A DNA stretch of 64,000 nt, from the NCBI GenBank assembly GCA_008933995.1, contig WARS01000052.1, forward strand, positions 2,480,001-2,544,000, read 5' to 3'. A program made the position numbers and the translations under genes. Source of the DNA: Datnioides undecimradiatus. Its lineage: Eukaryota > Chordata > Actinopteri > Lobotiformes > Datnioididae. Positions 25,590-39,000 of this stretch are shown piece after piece (positions within the stretch are counted from its first letter, which is position 1; each line of letters opens with the position of its first letter). Below the pieces are notes generated by a model. That model did not search any database. It had not been told where the DNA came from and worked only from the letters and a program-made list of their open reading frames with translations.

Positions 25590-26040
25590 ACGAGAGCTTC
25601 CCCTAATCCAAAATCTGCAGTTAGCCATGCAGTTATTTTTTCACTGCTGATGGATTATTTTGTCTATAAAATATTGTCAGGCAGTGAAATATTACAATGT
25701 GCCAGATATGTTCTGTCACACATGACAAGGAGAAGCAGCAAATCCTTGTTTTTGAGAAGCTGAAACCAAACAATATTTGACCTGTTTACTTGTCTGAAAT
25801 GATTGGTCATTAATCAAATGGGTTGCCAAGATTTTTACGTTGATCAAATAATCAGTCAACCGACTAATTGTTGCAGCTGTAGCTCAAAAGCAAAATATGC
25901 TCAGTTTACCCAGCGTCACGTTTGAGATGCTTGAACCAGCAACTATTTGGCATTTTTGCTTTAAAGGATGACTTAAACAATTATTGATGGACTCATCAAT
26001 TATTCAACAAATCGTCTCAGTCCCATTCATGAGTATCATT
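25590..26040 (+). mobile_element. Two adjacent fragments of a fish MITE-like repeat
   Basis: The first fragment reads CTGTCACACATGACAAGGAG, then AGCAGCAAATCCTTG, TTTGAGAAGCTGAAACCA and ends near GACTAATTGTTGCAGCT. The second (from about 25885) repeats the pattern as CTCAGTTTACCCAG, TTGAGATGCTTGAACCAGCA and ATTTGGCATTTTTGCTTTAA. These phrases are characteristic of a very common percomorph non-autonomous DNA transposon whose ends read TTAATCGACTAAT. Shorter related pieces are suspected near 1500-1580, 13520-13640 and 35770-35840. Family assignment is from memory. Confidence 0.5.
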
Positions 26041-27187
26041 GTCAAAGCTGTGGCCGCCGACAGATATTTACTACAAGAGATTTGCAAAAGAATAACCTGC
26101 ATGTCTTCTTCGTCTCCCAGTTGGTGACGTTAAGGAAGTGGAAAGCTTGGCTGGTCTTGATCTTTGACTTAGAAGTGAAACTATTCTTTAAAAAAGGATC
26201 TAGGTGCTTTCAATTAACACACTAGAACTCCAAGTAAAGCCCAAGCATCATTCTGACGTGCTAACCAAAGGACACCCAAGTGTTGTATGACAGCGAGTAG
26301 CGATATCCAGCTGAATACCTGATCAGCCAATAGTCGGCCTCCGGAGGTTACGCGTCAGGGCTACATCACACCATTCATCATGGTTTAATGCATGGCTCGA
26401 CATGATTAATCCCTTTGAAAGCCTCCACCTCATCACTCATGTGTTGAAGCATGCAGGGAATAAGCCTCTGATAATTAGGCTTGCAGCTGTATACCATTTC
26501 AAACAGTACGGCATGACAAATGACAGTTACCGTGTACATTTTGCTTACATACAGTACAGCTAAGTCCCGGCCCACTTTGGTTACTGTTGCCACACCTGTC
26601 AAGCTTTTGCACCAGTATTTCACATCAGTGACAGTTACTGCAAAACAAATAATATCAAGTTCCTGTTATAATAGTTCTGAAATGTGAGTGAGATGTAGCC
26701 AGATCCGACTACAATATGGGTTTAAGTGAGATTTTCCACACTGTTACATCCATATCCAACATCCCCCCCCTTGCGTAATTGGCTTCAGAAAAAAACAAAT
26801 AATACCACACTGTAAACTTTGAGGATATCTGCTGACTTGCAGGTTCCATATTCGCACCGTTTCTGCATTTGCCCTTGTTCTGAAAGCTGGACTGGCCTTG
26901 TGTGCCTAGTTACGGTTGCTAACGTAGGATTGGACGGTGGACGTTTGTAATTATCATAATAAAGTGTTACTTCAACCACAAAAAAACACTTGTGTTTTAA
27001 TTCCTTTTAAGGGTCATTGTACCTCATTATTATAATAACTATAATTACATTAAGTTGTACCACATAAACCCCTTTCTGTTTCAGTCCGAGAAACAATGTA
27101 TTTTGAGATGTTACTTATTACAGGTGTATTGACAATATCCAAAATGTTGAAGAAGTGTCTTGTGCATGGAAGTTCATACCTGACCCC

Positions 27188-27217
27188 ATGGATGGATGGA
27201 TGGATGGATGGATGGAT
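27188..27217. repeat. (ATGG)7 tetranucleotide repeat
   Basis: Seven perfect ATGG units followed by ATCAC. It lies in the presumed 5' intron of zfyve9. Confidence 0.95.
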
Positions 27218-30200
27218 CACACGGGATCATATATGCAGGACATTTTCTCTCAATTTGAGGAAGAAACCTTGGGTTGCTTTATGAATTTTAGCTGTAATCA
27301 GGAGTGAAAGCTTAGTCATGAATGGCTTTATAGAACTGACCAAAGGACCCGCGTGTGAGGCAGCGTGTACACCACCAGACTCCTGCTAATGCCTCACTTG
27401 AATGCTTTTATGCCATTAGGAAGGATATTACACCTGTCATTATCTTGCTGTGACATGTCAACGTGTGTGCTGTGAGCGGGGCCCAGTTGCCAAAATGTGG
27501 AAAAACACTGGGCGTTAATGTGTGAGTGTAATTGAAAACACCATCCTCATGCAGGAAGTGGACCAGAACCAGATAAAAATGTTCGTGAGAGGAAAAAAAT
27601 CCTGAAAAGGGATTGTGTTATTTAACTAAAACAGAAACCAATTTTTGAAAATATCTGTCTCTCTCTATATGTGTCTCATAAGTAATGATTGTAAGGGATT
27701 TCCACCTGGTTGTTGAGGAAGTGAATGCAGCCTCCCTCATGGGAAACAACAACAGGAAGCAGCCTTGTTCTGACAGCAAGGACTTGATGAACTCTTTTAG
27801 CATTCTGGTATGTCCAAGCTCCCTCGCTGTTTATGCCCTTGTCTTATTTAATTTTGCTTCCATGCCAGGATGTCCAGTCAGGCATGGTTTATCGTGTTAG
27901 TAGTCTGTTAGGCCATTTCATTATTAGCATGTCTGGCTTACACTGGAGGCTGGAGCATGGCCGTAGTGACTGGGGATCAACCGCAGTTCTCTTGGTTTAA
28001 AAATAGAATAGAGACCCTCGGCTTGTTTTCAGCCGTGCTTCAATGTTATGTGTCTCCAGCGTGACTCCAATTTATAAATGAACCGTATTTATATTTTTTT
28101 CTGTAAGCTCACATTTTATATTTATCTGCGTAGAACATTGAAAGTCAACAAGCAGTGTGATCAGAACTTAAATAATTAGTCGTTCTACAGAAAATGAATC
28201 ACCAAAAATGTTGACAGTGAACATAATGTGAGGATTTTGACTTAATATCCTTTTTGGCAGGTGAATGGACAAAATAAGTAACTTGAACTTGTCTCTTTGG
28301 ACTCTGGGAACATTATATTAATATTTAATGAGAGGCTACAGACCAAAGAATCCCTTAATTAACATAGTAATGACATACTGACGGTATCAAGGTATATCGA
28401 CTGTGTTCACCATCATAGTTTAGTGTCTTAGCAATGATTTCCCAATTAGCACGAAACACAAAGTACAGCTGAGGCTGATGGGACCGCCATTGGGGCGTCA
28501 ACTAAAGAAGTGGACACACGTTTTGATCTGATGATGGTGCTCAACAGAGAGATAGAAAGAGATAGGACCACAAACGTAAAGATTATATATAGTGGCGTAT
28601 TAATGTATGCAGATTTGATTTTTAAGCTACAAAGGTTAGCAGCACAGTTTATAGGTCATCAGATAAACTTTGAGGTGAGCTTCACCATCTCGCACCGTCT
28701 TGTTTTCTTTCAGGCCACGCAACATATAATTTGATTCTTTGGGATCAGTCGTTAGTTGAGGAGCTGGAACGGGTTTGCACACACTTATTTTAGATCGTGT
28801 ACCTGCAGGACCATTTCCCTTCGGTTGTGCAGGCTCACTGGGTGACGCACTCGCTCATGCACATATGTCTCCTTTAAAGCATCTTCCCAAGTTTACATGT
28901 CTAAAAATACAACTCCTTCACGCACTTTGACTAAAGATGCATTATTCAATGCCTCTGCAGAGTAATTAAATCTTAATCAGGGACAGGCTCCTGTCCTCAT
29001 GGAGGCGTATCTGCGTCTGTGTGTGTGTGTTTGTTCACGTGTGTGTGTTTGTGTGTGCATGCTGTCCCGCAGTCCACTGGAGCTTTTCAGGCTCTTACGG
29101 TGCGAGACGAGTCTTTCATTCAGTCAGGAGGAGAGTCTCTCTGCTGAGGTAAAACGGGGTGCAGGTCTTTGAGGGGTCAGCTCAGGTTATGTGGCGCCGT
29201 TTCTCTATCCAAACTGCATCATCTCACACTTCTGTTTCACTTTTGTGCCTCGAGTCAATTTTAAAGACATGTTTTGTCCTGCGGAGGCAATTTCAGTGGG
29301 ACAACACAACACCAACACTGGATACTAGTGCTCGTATGTCGTCGCATCATGTCATCATCGGTCCCGTTTCAGTCGGTAGATGTCACATAATTGAACACGG
29401 CACGTGTTTGTTTGTTTGTTGACTGCTCTGGTTAAATATATTACAGCGGCAACGAGCTATGTCTCACATAGTTCATGATGAAGTAACAATTCTGCGTGGC
29501 GCGCTGGGTGGCCTCAGGGTTAAGGTCCTGGCCGTAAATTGTGACGTCCCTGGTGTGAGCCTGGCTGGGGATGTGGTAGAAAAGGCATCGAATGCTTTCG
29601 TTCAGATCTGTATTTTTCTGAGCTATCTAAAATATCATTTTCGTATCTGTAACCAAAGCTAAAGTGAGCCACCTGACGTCGCTGCAGATCAAATGCTACC
29701 CAGCAGTTATTAAACTGTCGTTGTGTTGATGCATTGCAATACTTCAGTGCAGTGTTGTCCTGAAAACTGAATTTGCTCGGCTGAAGAAAGATTGTGATTG
29801 CAAAGTTTCTCACGTGCAAACAAAAGTTTCATTAACTGGTACTGAATCAAATCCGTTACCTGCTTTATGAAATGGTATGAAGTGTGGTAGTTTAATATTC
29901 TTGCCTTCTTGTTTTAGCAGGCAGTATTGTATTGATTGAGCACTGACGTCACTTGGTGCATGTTGTGTCTAAACTGAGTCATCCTACTCCATCTGGACTG
30001 TTCTTGCCTAAAGGTTTGTAACGTGCTCCAGTTAAAGCTCTGCGTCTTTGTTTCATTCACCGGTAGATTATTCAGTTTGTGGGTTTTCTTAATGCAAACA
30101 ACTCTTTCTGTCGTCTGTGCAGTTTCTTTTGTATGTATGTGTTTGGCTGTGATAGCAGCGTTGCTCTCCCGCAGCCTTGTTCCTGGTGAGGCAGAAATGT

Positions 30201-31310
30201 TTGACCCACAGTACACACTACATGTGTACACACTCCTGTCCTGTGCCTTCGCTGCTTTGTGCTGACATCGTGCCCATGCTTGCACCTTAAACTAAGCGGA
30301 AAATGTGTTGACTGTGCTCCTTTCTCCGAGGCCTTCGCTCTGCGGAATATCTGCTCTCTGGTGTAATCCCTGGTCGCTCTTGTCCTTATGAGAATGACCC
30401 TGAAGTTCAGCCTGGCTGTTACTCATTTGCAGCCCTACACACACACACACGACGCACTCCTCCTCCTCACGCCCGGCACCATCACATCCTCACTCCAAGG
30501 TCTCCTCATCAGCAAGGACAGACGGGGCAGGTTTACTGTGCAGTGATTCAGGCTTCAGCTGTTTTCCATTCATGCCTCTGATTGCTTTGTCGAGCTTGGG
30601 TTTAGAATGGCTCACTGTGGATGATAATGTGCAGCACATATGATAAACTTGATGTTGTCTTATCCATTGAAGGTCTTCTTCATGAACGGCGCGTCCGGCA
30701 CTTAAATGAGATCAGTTATATTAACAGTGGAAGAGATTGTTTTCTTTTTAACATACGTGTGAATCATATTCTTGAGTTTAACGCTGTGACTAACCGTTAT
30801 TTTAATTATCGATGAATCAGTTCAGGTAGAGAATGGTAGAAAATAATAATCATGTCCCAGAGCTCAAGGTTGAATCATTAGTTTGTTTTTATCCAACTAA
30901 CAGTGTAAAACCTGTCGAAACCTGACAGCTGAAAAAATGTCAAACGATCCATTATCATCAGAGTTTCTAAATATTTTCTGGATGAACTGTAAGGTTTGCC
31001 CTTGACTTGTGAATCAAAGCCAGTGTTTTTAGTTCCAAAAAATACAAACTTGTACAAAGTTGTACTTTGACTGTAGAAACGTCTCTCTCAGTTGAAGCCT
31101 GATAACGTTCAGAGGTTGCACATCCGCACTCTTCACCCTCATGAAGTGAAATCTTGAGCGCCGAGGAGACTTTGCTACTTTTCATTTCAAGTTCATTTAC
31201 CGTAACCATGTAGGAAAGCCCTGTACCTCTTGTATTGCCTCATGGCAAAACTTTGCTGCACATGTTTAGAAGCAGCTCTTTACTCAAACGTGTTTCCCTC
31301 TTCCACTAAG

Positions 31311-31415
31311 GTGTGGGCGCTGGGCGCTTGCCAGACTGGGTGAAGTGAGAACTGAAAGGGAAACCCGCTGAGAGAAAAACACCGCCTGGGACTGCTGAGA
31401 AGGACCTCTGTGCAG
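31311..31415 (+). other. Candidate 5' untranslated exon of zfyve9
   Basis: A pyrimidine-rich acceptor (CCCTCTTCCACTAAG) ends at 31310 and a strong donor, TGCAG followed by GTGAGG, starts at 31416. The 105-base segment lies 861 bases upstream of the acceptor of the first coding exon (32277). Position and signals fit a non-coding exon; nothing else supports it. Confidence 0.3.
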
Positions 31416-32314
31416 GTGAGGATTTACAGAGAGAGGAGTGTTACTTCAAGGCTGCATGTACATCATAGAAATATATTAAAAAGACTGTAGATCATTTCCA
31501 AATTTAAGTTTAATTGCGACTGACTTGCACTCTGTCGTCACTAGTTTCACGCTGAGGCCAGCTATGAAAGTACACCTGCACCTACCATAACCTGCAAAGC
31601 TGCATTTGCATTTTATGTTTCATATGTATGTAGTCAAAGTAACCCCCAAAGAGTGTAGTAGTAGGAGTAGATCTCCAACATTACTAGCAGTCCATGTCCA
31701 AATCCAGTGTTGGGCGGATCTTCACGTCTGCAAAATAATGTCCTTTAGCAACTGGTTTGATCTTTTTTCCAATTTAAACTAATTTTCTACTTGCAGCTTC
31801 TTAAATGTGAGGGTTTGTCCTTTGTCTCTGTTGTAAAGTGAGATGTGAAGTGAGATGTAAACTTTAGGAAACTGTGCAGAGCATTTTTCCCTTTTGTCTT
31901 ACTTTTAATAAAGCATGTGATTAATTGGTGGATTGAGGAAGACACCCAGGGATGCTGCCGCAACCGATTCTCAGATGAGATTACAGCATCTGTCCATACC
32001 TGGGATGCCACTCTGTTACTCTTACTGTATCTCACCTGTACTTACACATACCTGTACTTTCCTTACAATATCTCTGTGACCCCAGAGTGAGCACCAGAAG
32101 GACTACATCAGAGAAGTAAGAGCTAGAAAGACTTAGAGGGGATATTTCTACTTAAACAAGTCATATTAAATTGAGCAGAGGACAAAGATATGAGAAAGGA
32201 GATGCGATTCAGGCCGTTGGAGACATCTGCATACAGTATGGAAATGTGATCCTGACTTGACTCCTCCTGCCTCCAGGTTCACACAGCCGTCGGCAGGGTG
32301 GAGCTTCCTGACCC

Positions 32315-33029
32315 ATGGAGAATTACTTCCAGGCCGAGGCCTTCAACCTGGACAAGGTGCTGGACGAGTTTGAGCAGAACGAAGGTGAGCCGCTGGGTGC
32401 CAGAGCCGAGGCGGGCACGAACTGTGAGTCACCGTGCTTGAGAAAAGACGGATGGGATGAGGCGGAGCTGCGGGAATGAAGTTGCGGTCGGGATGCTGTT
32501 ATGTAACCCATGAGTAAATCATCAAGGTGTCAGACAATCAGCCACTGCCCAGTGAGTTTGAGTAACATTTACAGGTGGTGATTGAGGGTGTGCAGGCAGG
32601 GAATAGGACTAATTGGAGTCTCTATTTCCCTGGGGCTTGTGTGAAACTGTGTTATTGGCGCAGGATAAGAGGGTTGTCTTTCTTTCCTCACACTTAACGC
32701 TCACATTAAGCAAAGGAATTGTGTTAGGGCAGTCTTAAAGCTGTGGTTCCACTGAGTTTATTTACGGTGATTGTAAAGAAAACACTGCATCACTGAGCTG
32801 CGCATCTGCAGACTCTCCACTCCGCTTATAACAGGGGAAAGACTGCTTTTCTCTTGACTGATGTCAGATGACCCCAGGGAAAGAAGGACCAGTCCTCCAC
32901 ACACAGCATATTTTGATGGTACTGCGAGCTCGGTGTGTATTTTGGCTGTGAGTGATTATCTGCGTGTCCTTTGCCAGAGATCCAGCTTGGCAGATTAACT
33001 CTGTGCGAATGAATGTGTGTGTGTGCATC

Positions 33030-33061
<32 letters not shown>

Positions 33062-36000
33062 CTTGAACCCAGCACAGCACATACTAAAAGAGCTTAGCGT
33101 GAATTCCATCGGAGGGAGGAGAGCGGCGTACAGTAGCTGAAATGGCTCTGTGAGAAAGTCGATTTTGAATAAATATAAGAATTTCCGCTCGTATTACACA
33201 GCATTCATGTGTCAGCTTGACTGATGGCTCCCTGGGGCGGCCGAGCCGTTTGGCCCACTTTCTCAGAATTTCCCAGTCCATCCACACACTAATTTCCCAC
33301 TCCACGCCAGCCTCATTTCTCAATTTGTCCCCTGGTTTGTTCTTGCCATTTTTAGCTCTTTCGATCACCTGGGAGTGTATCAGTTCTCAGTGGCAGTTCA
33401 TTTGAGGCTTCCTGTCATGCTGCTGTAGGTTCATGATCTCTTTGCTGGTAGCCACTTCTTCTTATTCTGTGTTTCATTACTTCAGTGTGACAAGAAGCGA
33501 GCCATGCAAAGAAATGGGGGTAAAGGGTAGCTTTTACCAGATGTCAGTAATTCGGATCAGTTGATGCTCGTCATATAAAAATTAAGGTTTCATGACAAAT
33601 GAGGTCAAAGAGTTTTTCTTCTTCTCTCTTTTCCAGATGAGACAGACAATCCCATTCTCTCAGACGCCAAGTGGACCCAGATCCTGGCCCCGCCAGCCCA
33701 CCTGCTCTCTCTGAACCCCGCCCTGGCCCACGCAGACCTCAGCCCCCGGGAGAGTCCGCTGCCCTTCAAGACCCTCCCTGACTCCTCCTCCAGCGCCTCC
33801 CCGGGGGCCGACCCTAAAAGGCATCCCGGTCCTGAACCTCCATCCTGGGTAGAGGAGAGGCCGGCAGACGTCCATAGCCCACCCCTCCCACAGCCCAATA
33901 TCGGCAAACTGGTGGGGACAGACGACATCTCGCCACCCCCCGTGACGGCCTGCAGTGCTGTGGAGAACGGCTGCCCTGCCAGCCCCGCAAGCCCACAGCT
34001 AGATGGACTCAACGAGGAGATAAGTTCTCCTTCAGATAAGCAGCCTAGTACTTTGCACCTGGAGGCTGAACCTCATCAGGAGGACAGGGCTGCGTCAGCA
34101 GCAGCAGCAGCAGCAGGAGGAGGAGGCGCCGCTGTCACTCACTTTACCTTTGAGGTTGGATTAGGACAAGAAAAAAGTGCGTCTCTGAAAAGTCACCCAA
34201 ATGTTGAACCCACAGCACAAAATGGGGAAAGCGTCAAAGAGGAGGTCCTTACAGTTGTTTTACAGGACGACGGTGACGGAAAACAAACTGCCAAGTTAAA
34301 AGAGGAGCAGACGGGGAGAGATGTTCAGGCTGGCTGTGAGGTGGAGGAGAATGGCGTGTCTCCTCCTGACAGAGTGGAGGAAAAGGAGAAGGGATGTAGT
34401 CGAGAGGGAGAGATGGACCAACTCCTCAGAATAACAAGCCTTCCCAATGGTTTGGAGCCAGGAAGCAGCAGCCATTCCAAGCTTAAGGAGACAGAAGAGA
34501 AGGAAGAGGAGGAGGAGAGTTTCTCTCCTTCTCCTGTTCCCTCTAAAGAGGACTCTGTCACTGAGGAGAAAGAAATGGAGGAAAGTAAGCAGGAGAACGG
34601 CGATGGAGGAGCAGTGGGATCAGGTAGCATCCAACCAAAACTCAACAACAATCGGCTGCAGCCGGTCAGCGTTCCCTACGGTGGGGCACGACCGAAGCAG
34701 CCTGTCAGCCTCAAGCTCCAGATCCCACAGCCGCTGTCGGGCCAGGTCCAAAATCAGCTTGGCACGGCCACTGTCGGCAAGAACAAAAACCAGGAGAACC
34801 AGAGTCGGAGAGGCACGCCCTCTGAAACTTCGCTCAGTGGGACTGATCAGAGTGTAGTCGGGGTGAACGGGGATGGCATTGTCCGCTCTCCTCTCCTCAT
34901 GCCCTCAGAGAGCCCGGACAATGACCTCCAGGCCGGCCAGCAGGGTGCTCTGGGCAGGAAACCTGCCAGCTCCCTGGGAGAGGTTGCCCCTGTGTGGGTG
35001 CCTGACTCCCAGGCTCCTGTCTGCATGAAATGTGATGTCAAGTTCACCTTCACCAAGAGGAGGCACCACTGCAGGGCCTGCGGCAAGGTCAGTGGAGCAC
35101 TAAAGCTGCTAAAACTAAACATGCTAACCCACCAAAAACAATGATTACAGCGAAGTACCTCCCTCAGCCTCTTTTATTGTTCTATTATTTATTAATTCCA
35201 TATTTAAAATCCCATAATAACTCACCCAATTTAGACAATGTGCTGTCACTGAAGAGCAGCTACACTTCCACATGCACGTCTGATGTTTGGGACCCGTTTT
35301 ACAACGATCATCCAGAGGGAAATCAATCAGACAGGGAAGGGAAACATTTCACTTCCCAACATAAATCCGTATCGACTAACAGACCGGAATTCAGTACCTA
35401 ACAGCAATGTGCGCTCTTACAGTGCCGCTGTCGTTTGCTTTTCCCACCTGCTTCTTTTTCAAAATGTTCACTTGTCCTGGGGGGTTTGTCAGAGAGCGTT
35501 CTGGGGTCTTCCAAATGACGTTTGCCTCATAGGGAAGGTTTAGGGAGAGCTAAAGCTGTGAATGCTGTTACCGTAGTCTTGTTAATGGTTGTTTCCCTTA
35601 CTGATCAGTCTTCATATTAGTTTCTTGATGAGTTGCTTGTAAAAGGTTAGAAAATAAAGAAATCCCAGTGGGTTGATTTGTCCAAATAGTATTTTAAAAA
35701 CCCAAATGTATTCAGGTTGCTGTGAGGTAAGACTAGGGAAAGGTAGTTAGGTAGTTAGAGTTAAAGGTTTTGGGGCATTTTTCCTTAAAAATGACCTGAG
35801 CAATTTTTCTTTTAATCAACTAATTTATTAATCATCTACTTGTTTCATCTTGTTTTCACTTTCCTGTAGTTGTTTGCCGGTCGAGCAGTTATCATTTTGC
35901 GGCAAATATACCAAAAAATTCTACTAACAACACTGCTGCTGCAAAAAAAACCCCAAAAACAGGATGAGTAACAGCTCAACACGGCAGGAATCATGCATGG

Positions 36001-39000
36001 GAGTCGGGTGAAAAGTGTATTGCAACTTGCAGAAAAAACCATTACAGAGTGATATTCTGTAAGTAAAAGCGCTTTGCTGGACTTTGTGGAGTAAGGAGGT
36101 AAATGAAATGAAGCGCTCTGATAGATGAGCTCCCTTTTAGGCCTTTCTGTGCAGATAAACACAGTGGGTGTGCAGGTAGCTCTCTGGCATTATGGCCGCC
36201 CACACATGCAAGCGGGGTGTCCGCGCTAGAGCTTTAAAGTGAAGATGTGGTCGCTGACAGTGCACTGGAAAATCGCCGGACTGCTATTTAATTTCCCATG
36301 GTGGTAAACAAACACACGCTCCCGCCACTTGAGCAGGGAGGAGCTGGCACTGCAGTAATACTGACACCAGCACCGGGGCGGCAAACAGTAGACGCAGCGG
36401 GATGCTCGGTGCATCCGCCACCAGACTGGTGGATCCACAGGCCAGTTTATGGAGGTGCTGTGAGGCTCTGAAATGAAAACGATCCTCCACCGTTTGTTCC
36501 ATATTCTACTAAATACATGTTTCTGGTTAATGATGCGTAGCGAGGTGCTAACGCGTTGAACACTGTACTCTGCAGCTTGTTGACGTGCCAGGAAAGAACA
36601 GTGTCAGCATCTATAAAATGGCATTTGCTGCACGCTTAATCCCGACTAATTTTAAATTGCCAACCTTTTTAAAGTCTTCGCAGTTAAAGTAAAGTCCTCG
36701 TGGGAAATGTTTTTCTCCTGGTGCGCTCATGCTTTGTCCAAAAGTTGCACAGTGATCTTTATTTCTGTATTTTTTTAAGGTGTTCTGTGCGACGTGCTGC
36801 AGCCTGAAGTGCCGGCTCATGTACATGGACAGGAAGGAGGCCCGCGTCTGTGTCACCTGTCACTCTGCTCTGACGACTGGTGAGCATCGTTGCACGTAGA
36901 AAGTTATTTCTGTTCATGTGTTGCATGTTGAGGAAAGCTGATCCGTTTTAATAAGACTCATCACAGGACATGTGATGACGAAACTCGAGCTAATTTCACT
37001 GTCCCCCGTCAGCTCAATCGTGGGAGACGCCGGCCGCTGCAAGCAACCAGAGCCCAAACCCCAACAATCCAGCGGAGTACTGCTCCACCATCCCCCCTCT
37101 GCAGCAGGCACAGGCCTCGGGGGTGCTCAGCTCCCCTCCTCCTACCGTCATGGTGCCCGTGGGAGTCCTGAAACAGCCCGGCAACGAGGGTACAACCTTT
37201 ACCGAGAATAAAAATGCTCTTAGCACTTTTATATTTCACCTTTTACTCTGACATTCAGTCCCCGCTACTTTAAAGTACTTCAAAGTTACGTACAGTTGTC
37301 ATTCATGTGACCTTGGGGTGCTTCGATGCACCTGTGTCTCTGTTTTCAACCAAGACACGAAGTTTCATTTTTTTGTGTCCCCGTCACCTTTAGGGTCCAT
37401 GTCACGGGAGCAGCGGAGGGTGTGGTTTGCTGACGGAGTCCTGCCTAACGGAGACACAGCAGAGTCCCCCAAACCTCCAGCGTCCAGCCAAGCCCCCTCC
37501 CAGTCCCTGGCCATCTCCACGTATTCAAACAAATCCTCCTCTCCTGAATCCTCGGAGGTAGGCTTGGCATGAAAAACATTCAGCCCCGGCTAATGCTATT
37601 AGGCCAGCTTGTATGGCCATATTAGCTACCCCGCAGTTAGCAGAAGGAGGTCACAAAGAAGTCTTTCTGTGGGACTCTTAGTGGTTTACTGGCTGGGTCA
37701 CGGACTGCAGTAAACAGGCGGTAAACAGAGTTCAAAGGAAACATTCCCTGTTTGCTTAATCAGAAGTAGAAATCCCAGCAGATCAGATCGCTTAAGGGAA
37801 AATAGGTTAATGGTTGCCTCACAACAAATATCAGTTGAATGTGGCTGTTTCTGTGGTCATGCTGTTCACTCACTGGACTTGAATGCCACCCGTCAGGATG
37901 ATTCATGGCCCCGCTGAACACAATGACTGTTGAAGCGGTTAAATGGCTTCATCTCATACGGGCCCGACGTTGCTATTCAGACCGAACTTGAGTATAAAAT
38001 CAGACTTTCACATGACACCATGACAGCCTGGCATGAGCTCAGTAATGCAATGGGTCTGAATTCACCGCCATAGGTTCATCAGGTTCAAAGTCAGCAGTAG
38101 CAGTGGAAACGCAGTGAGCTGCTGACGTACAGAAGGATCCCACTGTGCTTTTCTGACTGTTTGTCACGGTTTGGCGCCCTCTTCTAAAATATAAAATAAA
38201 AGGCAAAAGCGAAAGTGCTCATTTCAGACCGGGAGGAGTATTAAAATGGCCCTCCATCAATTGTACATGTCAAAATCAGTTTACTAGTCAGAGGGGGTAA
38301 AACTCAGCCTGTGAATGCAGGTGATGGATGATGTTTTCTGGAGCTTTATCAGGCCTGGGAAAATAACTCTCCAACTAATCTCATTTTGATCTTGGAGATG
38401 ACAAATTTATAACAGAAAGCTCATTAAGCAGGATGAAAGACGACGTGTGAGTGTTTGTGATATCTCTGCCTCTCAGTCTGAAGCTTTACTGTTTTAGCGT
38501 CGCAGCCTTTTCTCGGACCGAGACGACAGATCTCAATCGTCGGGGTGTTTTAAAGCCGCTGCAAACAGTCGCCGCCCGTTTTACACACGGAGCCCCAAAG
38601 AGCAGCGTTGGCGCTCACTCAGAGTCGTGTGTCTGGCTGCCTGACGACGCGAGGTTCGACATTTAGCTTGTCTTTGTTCTCCGCCGGCTCCCGAGGAAAA
38701 CCTGTGGCCTCTCAGGCTGCTAATTTCCACATCAGTTTACCTGCTAATTCACTTCCTGCCTGCTGCAGCTGGGGTTGGCAGGCGGAGAAACAAAACAAGT
38801 AAAGCTGTCAACGGCAAAACTAAAACTGGGAGCTGAACGATACGAAACTCCGCAAAGGGGAACAACAGACTGGGGTCATTATTCTCTGTTGATTTGCCAC
38901 CGAGTAATCAGATTTTCATGCAGTATTGGAAAAATACTTGCGGTCTTGCTGGTTATCGCACACGACGACTGTGATCTTGTTGTCTTTAGAGGACAGAAGA

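Larger units (their letters stand above)
24100..31310. other. Long stretch without recognisable exons (probable zfyve9 5' intron)
   Basis: No frame here resembles a known protein on either strand. It contains a MITE-like repeat pair (25590-26040), a tetranucleotide repeat (27188-27217), short GT runs near 29020-29060 and AT-rich intron-like sequence. If the first exon near 23.5 kb belongs to zfyve9, the whole stretch is its first intron. Confidence 0.5.

Noticed and set aside
33605-34012. Minus-strand 135-codon frame opposite zfyve9 exon 2
   Set aside because: It is a shadow of the GC-rich coding exon, with no homology.
34447-34857. 136-codon plus-strand frame rich in Ser/Arg inside zfyve9 exon 2
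   Set aside because: It is out of frame with the SARA coding sequence, and its composition follows from the Glu-rich in-frame codons.
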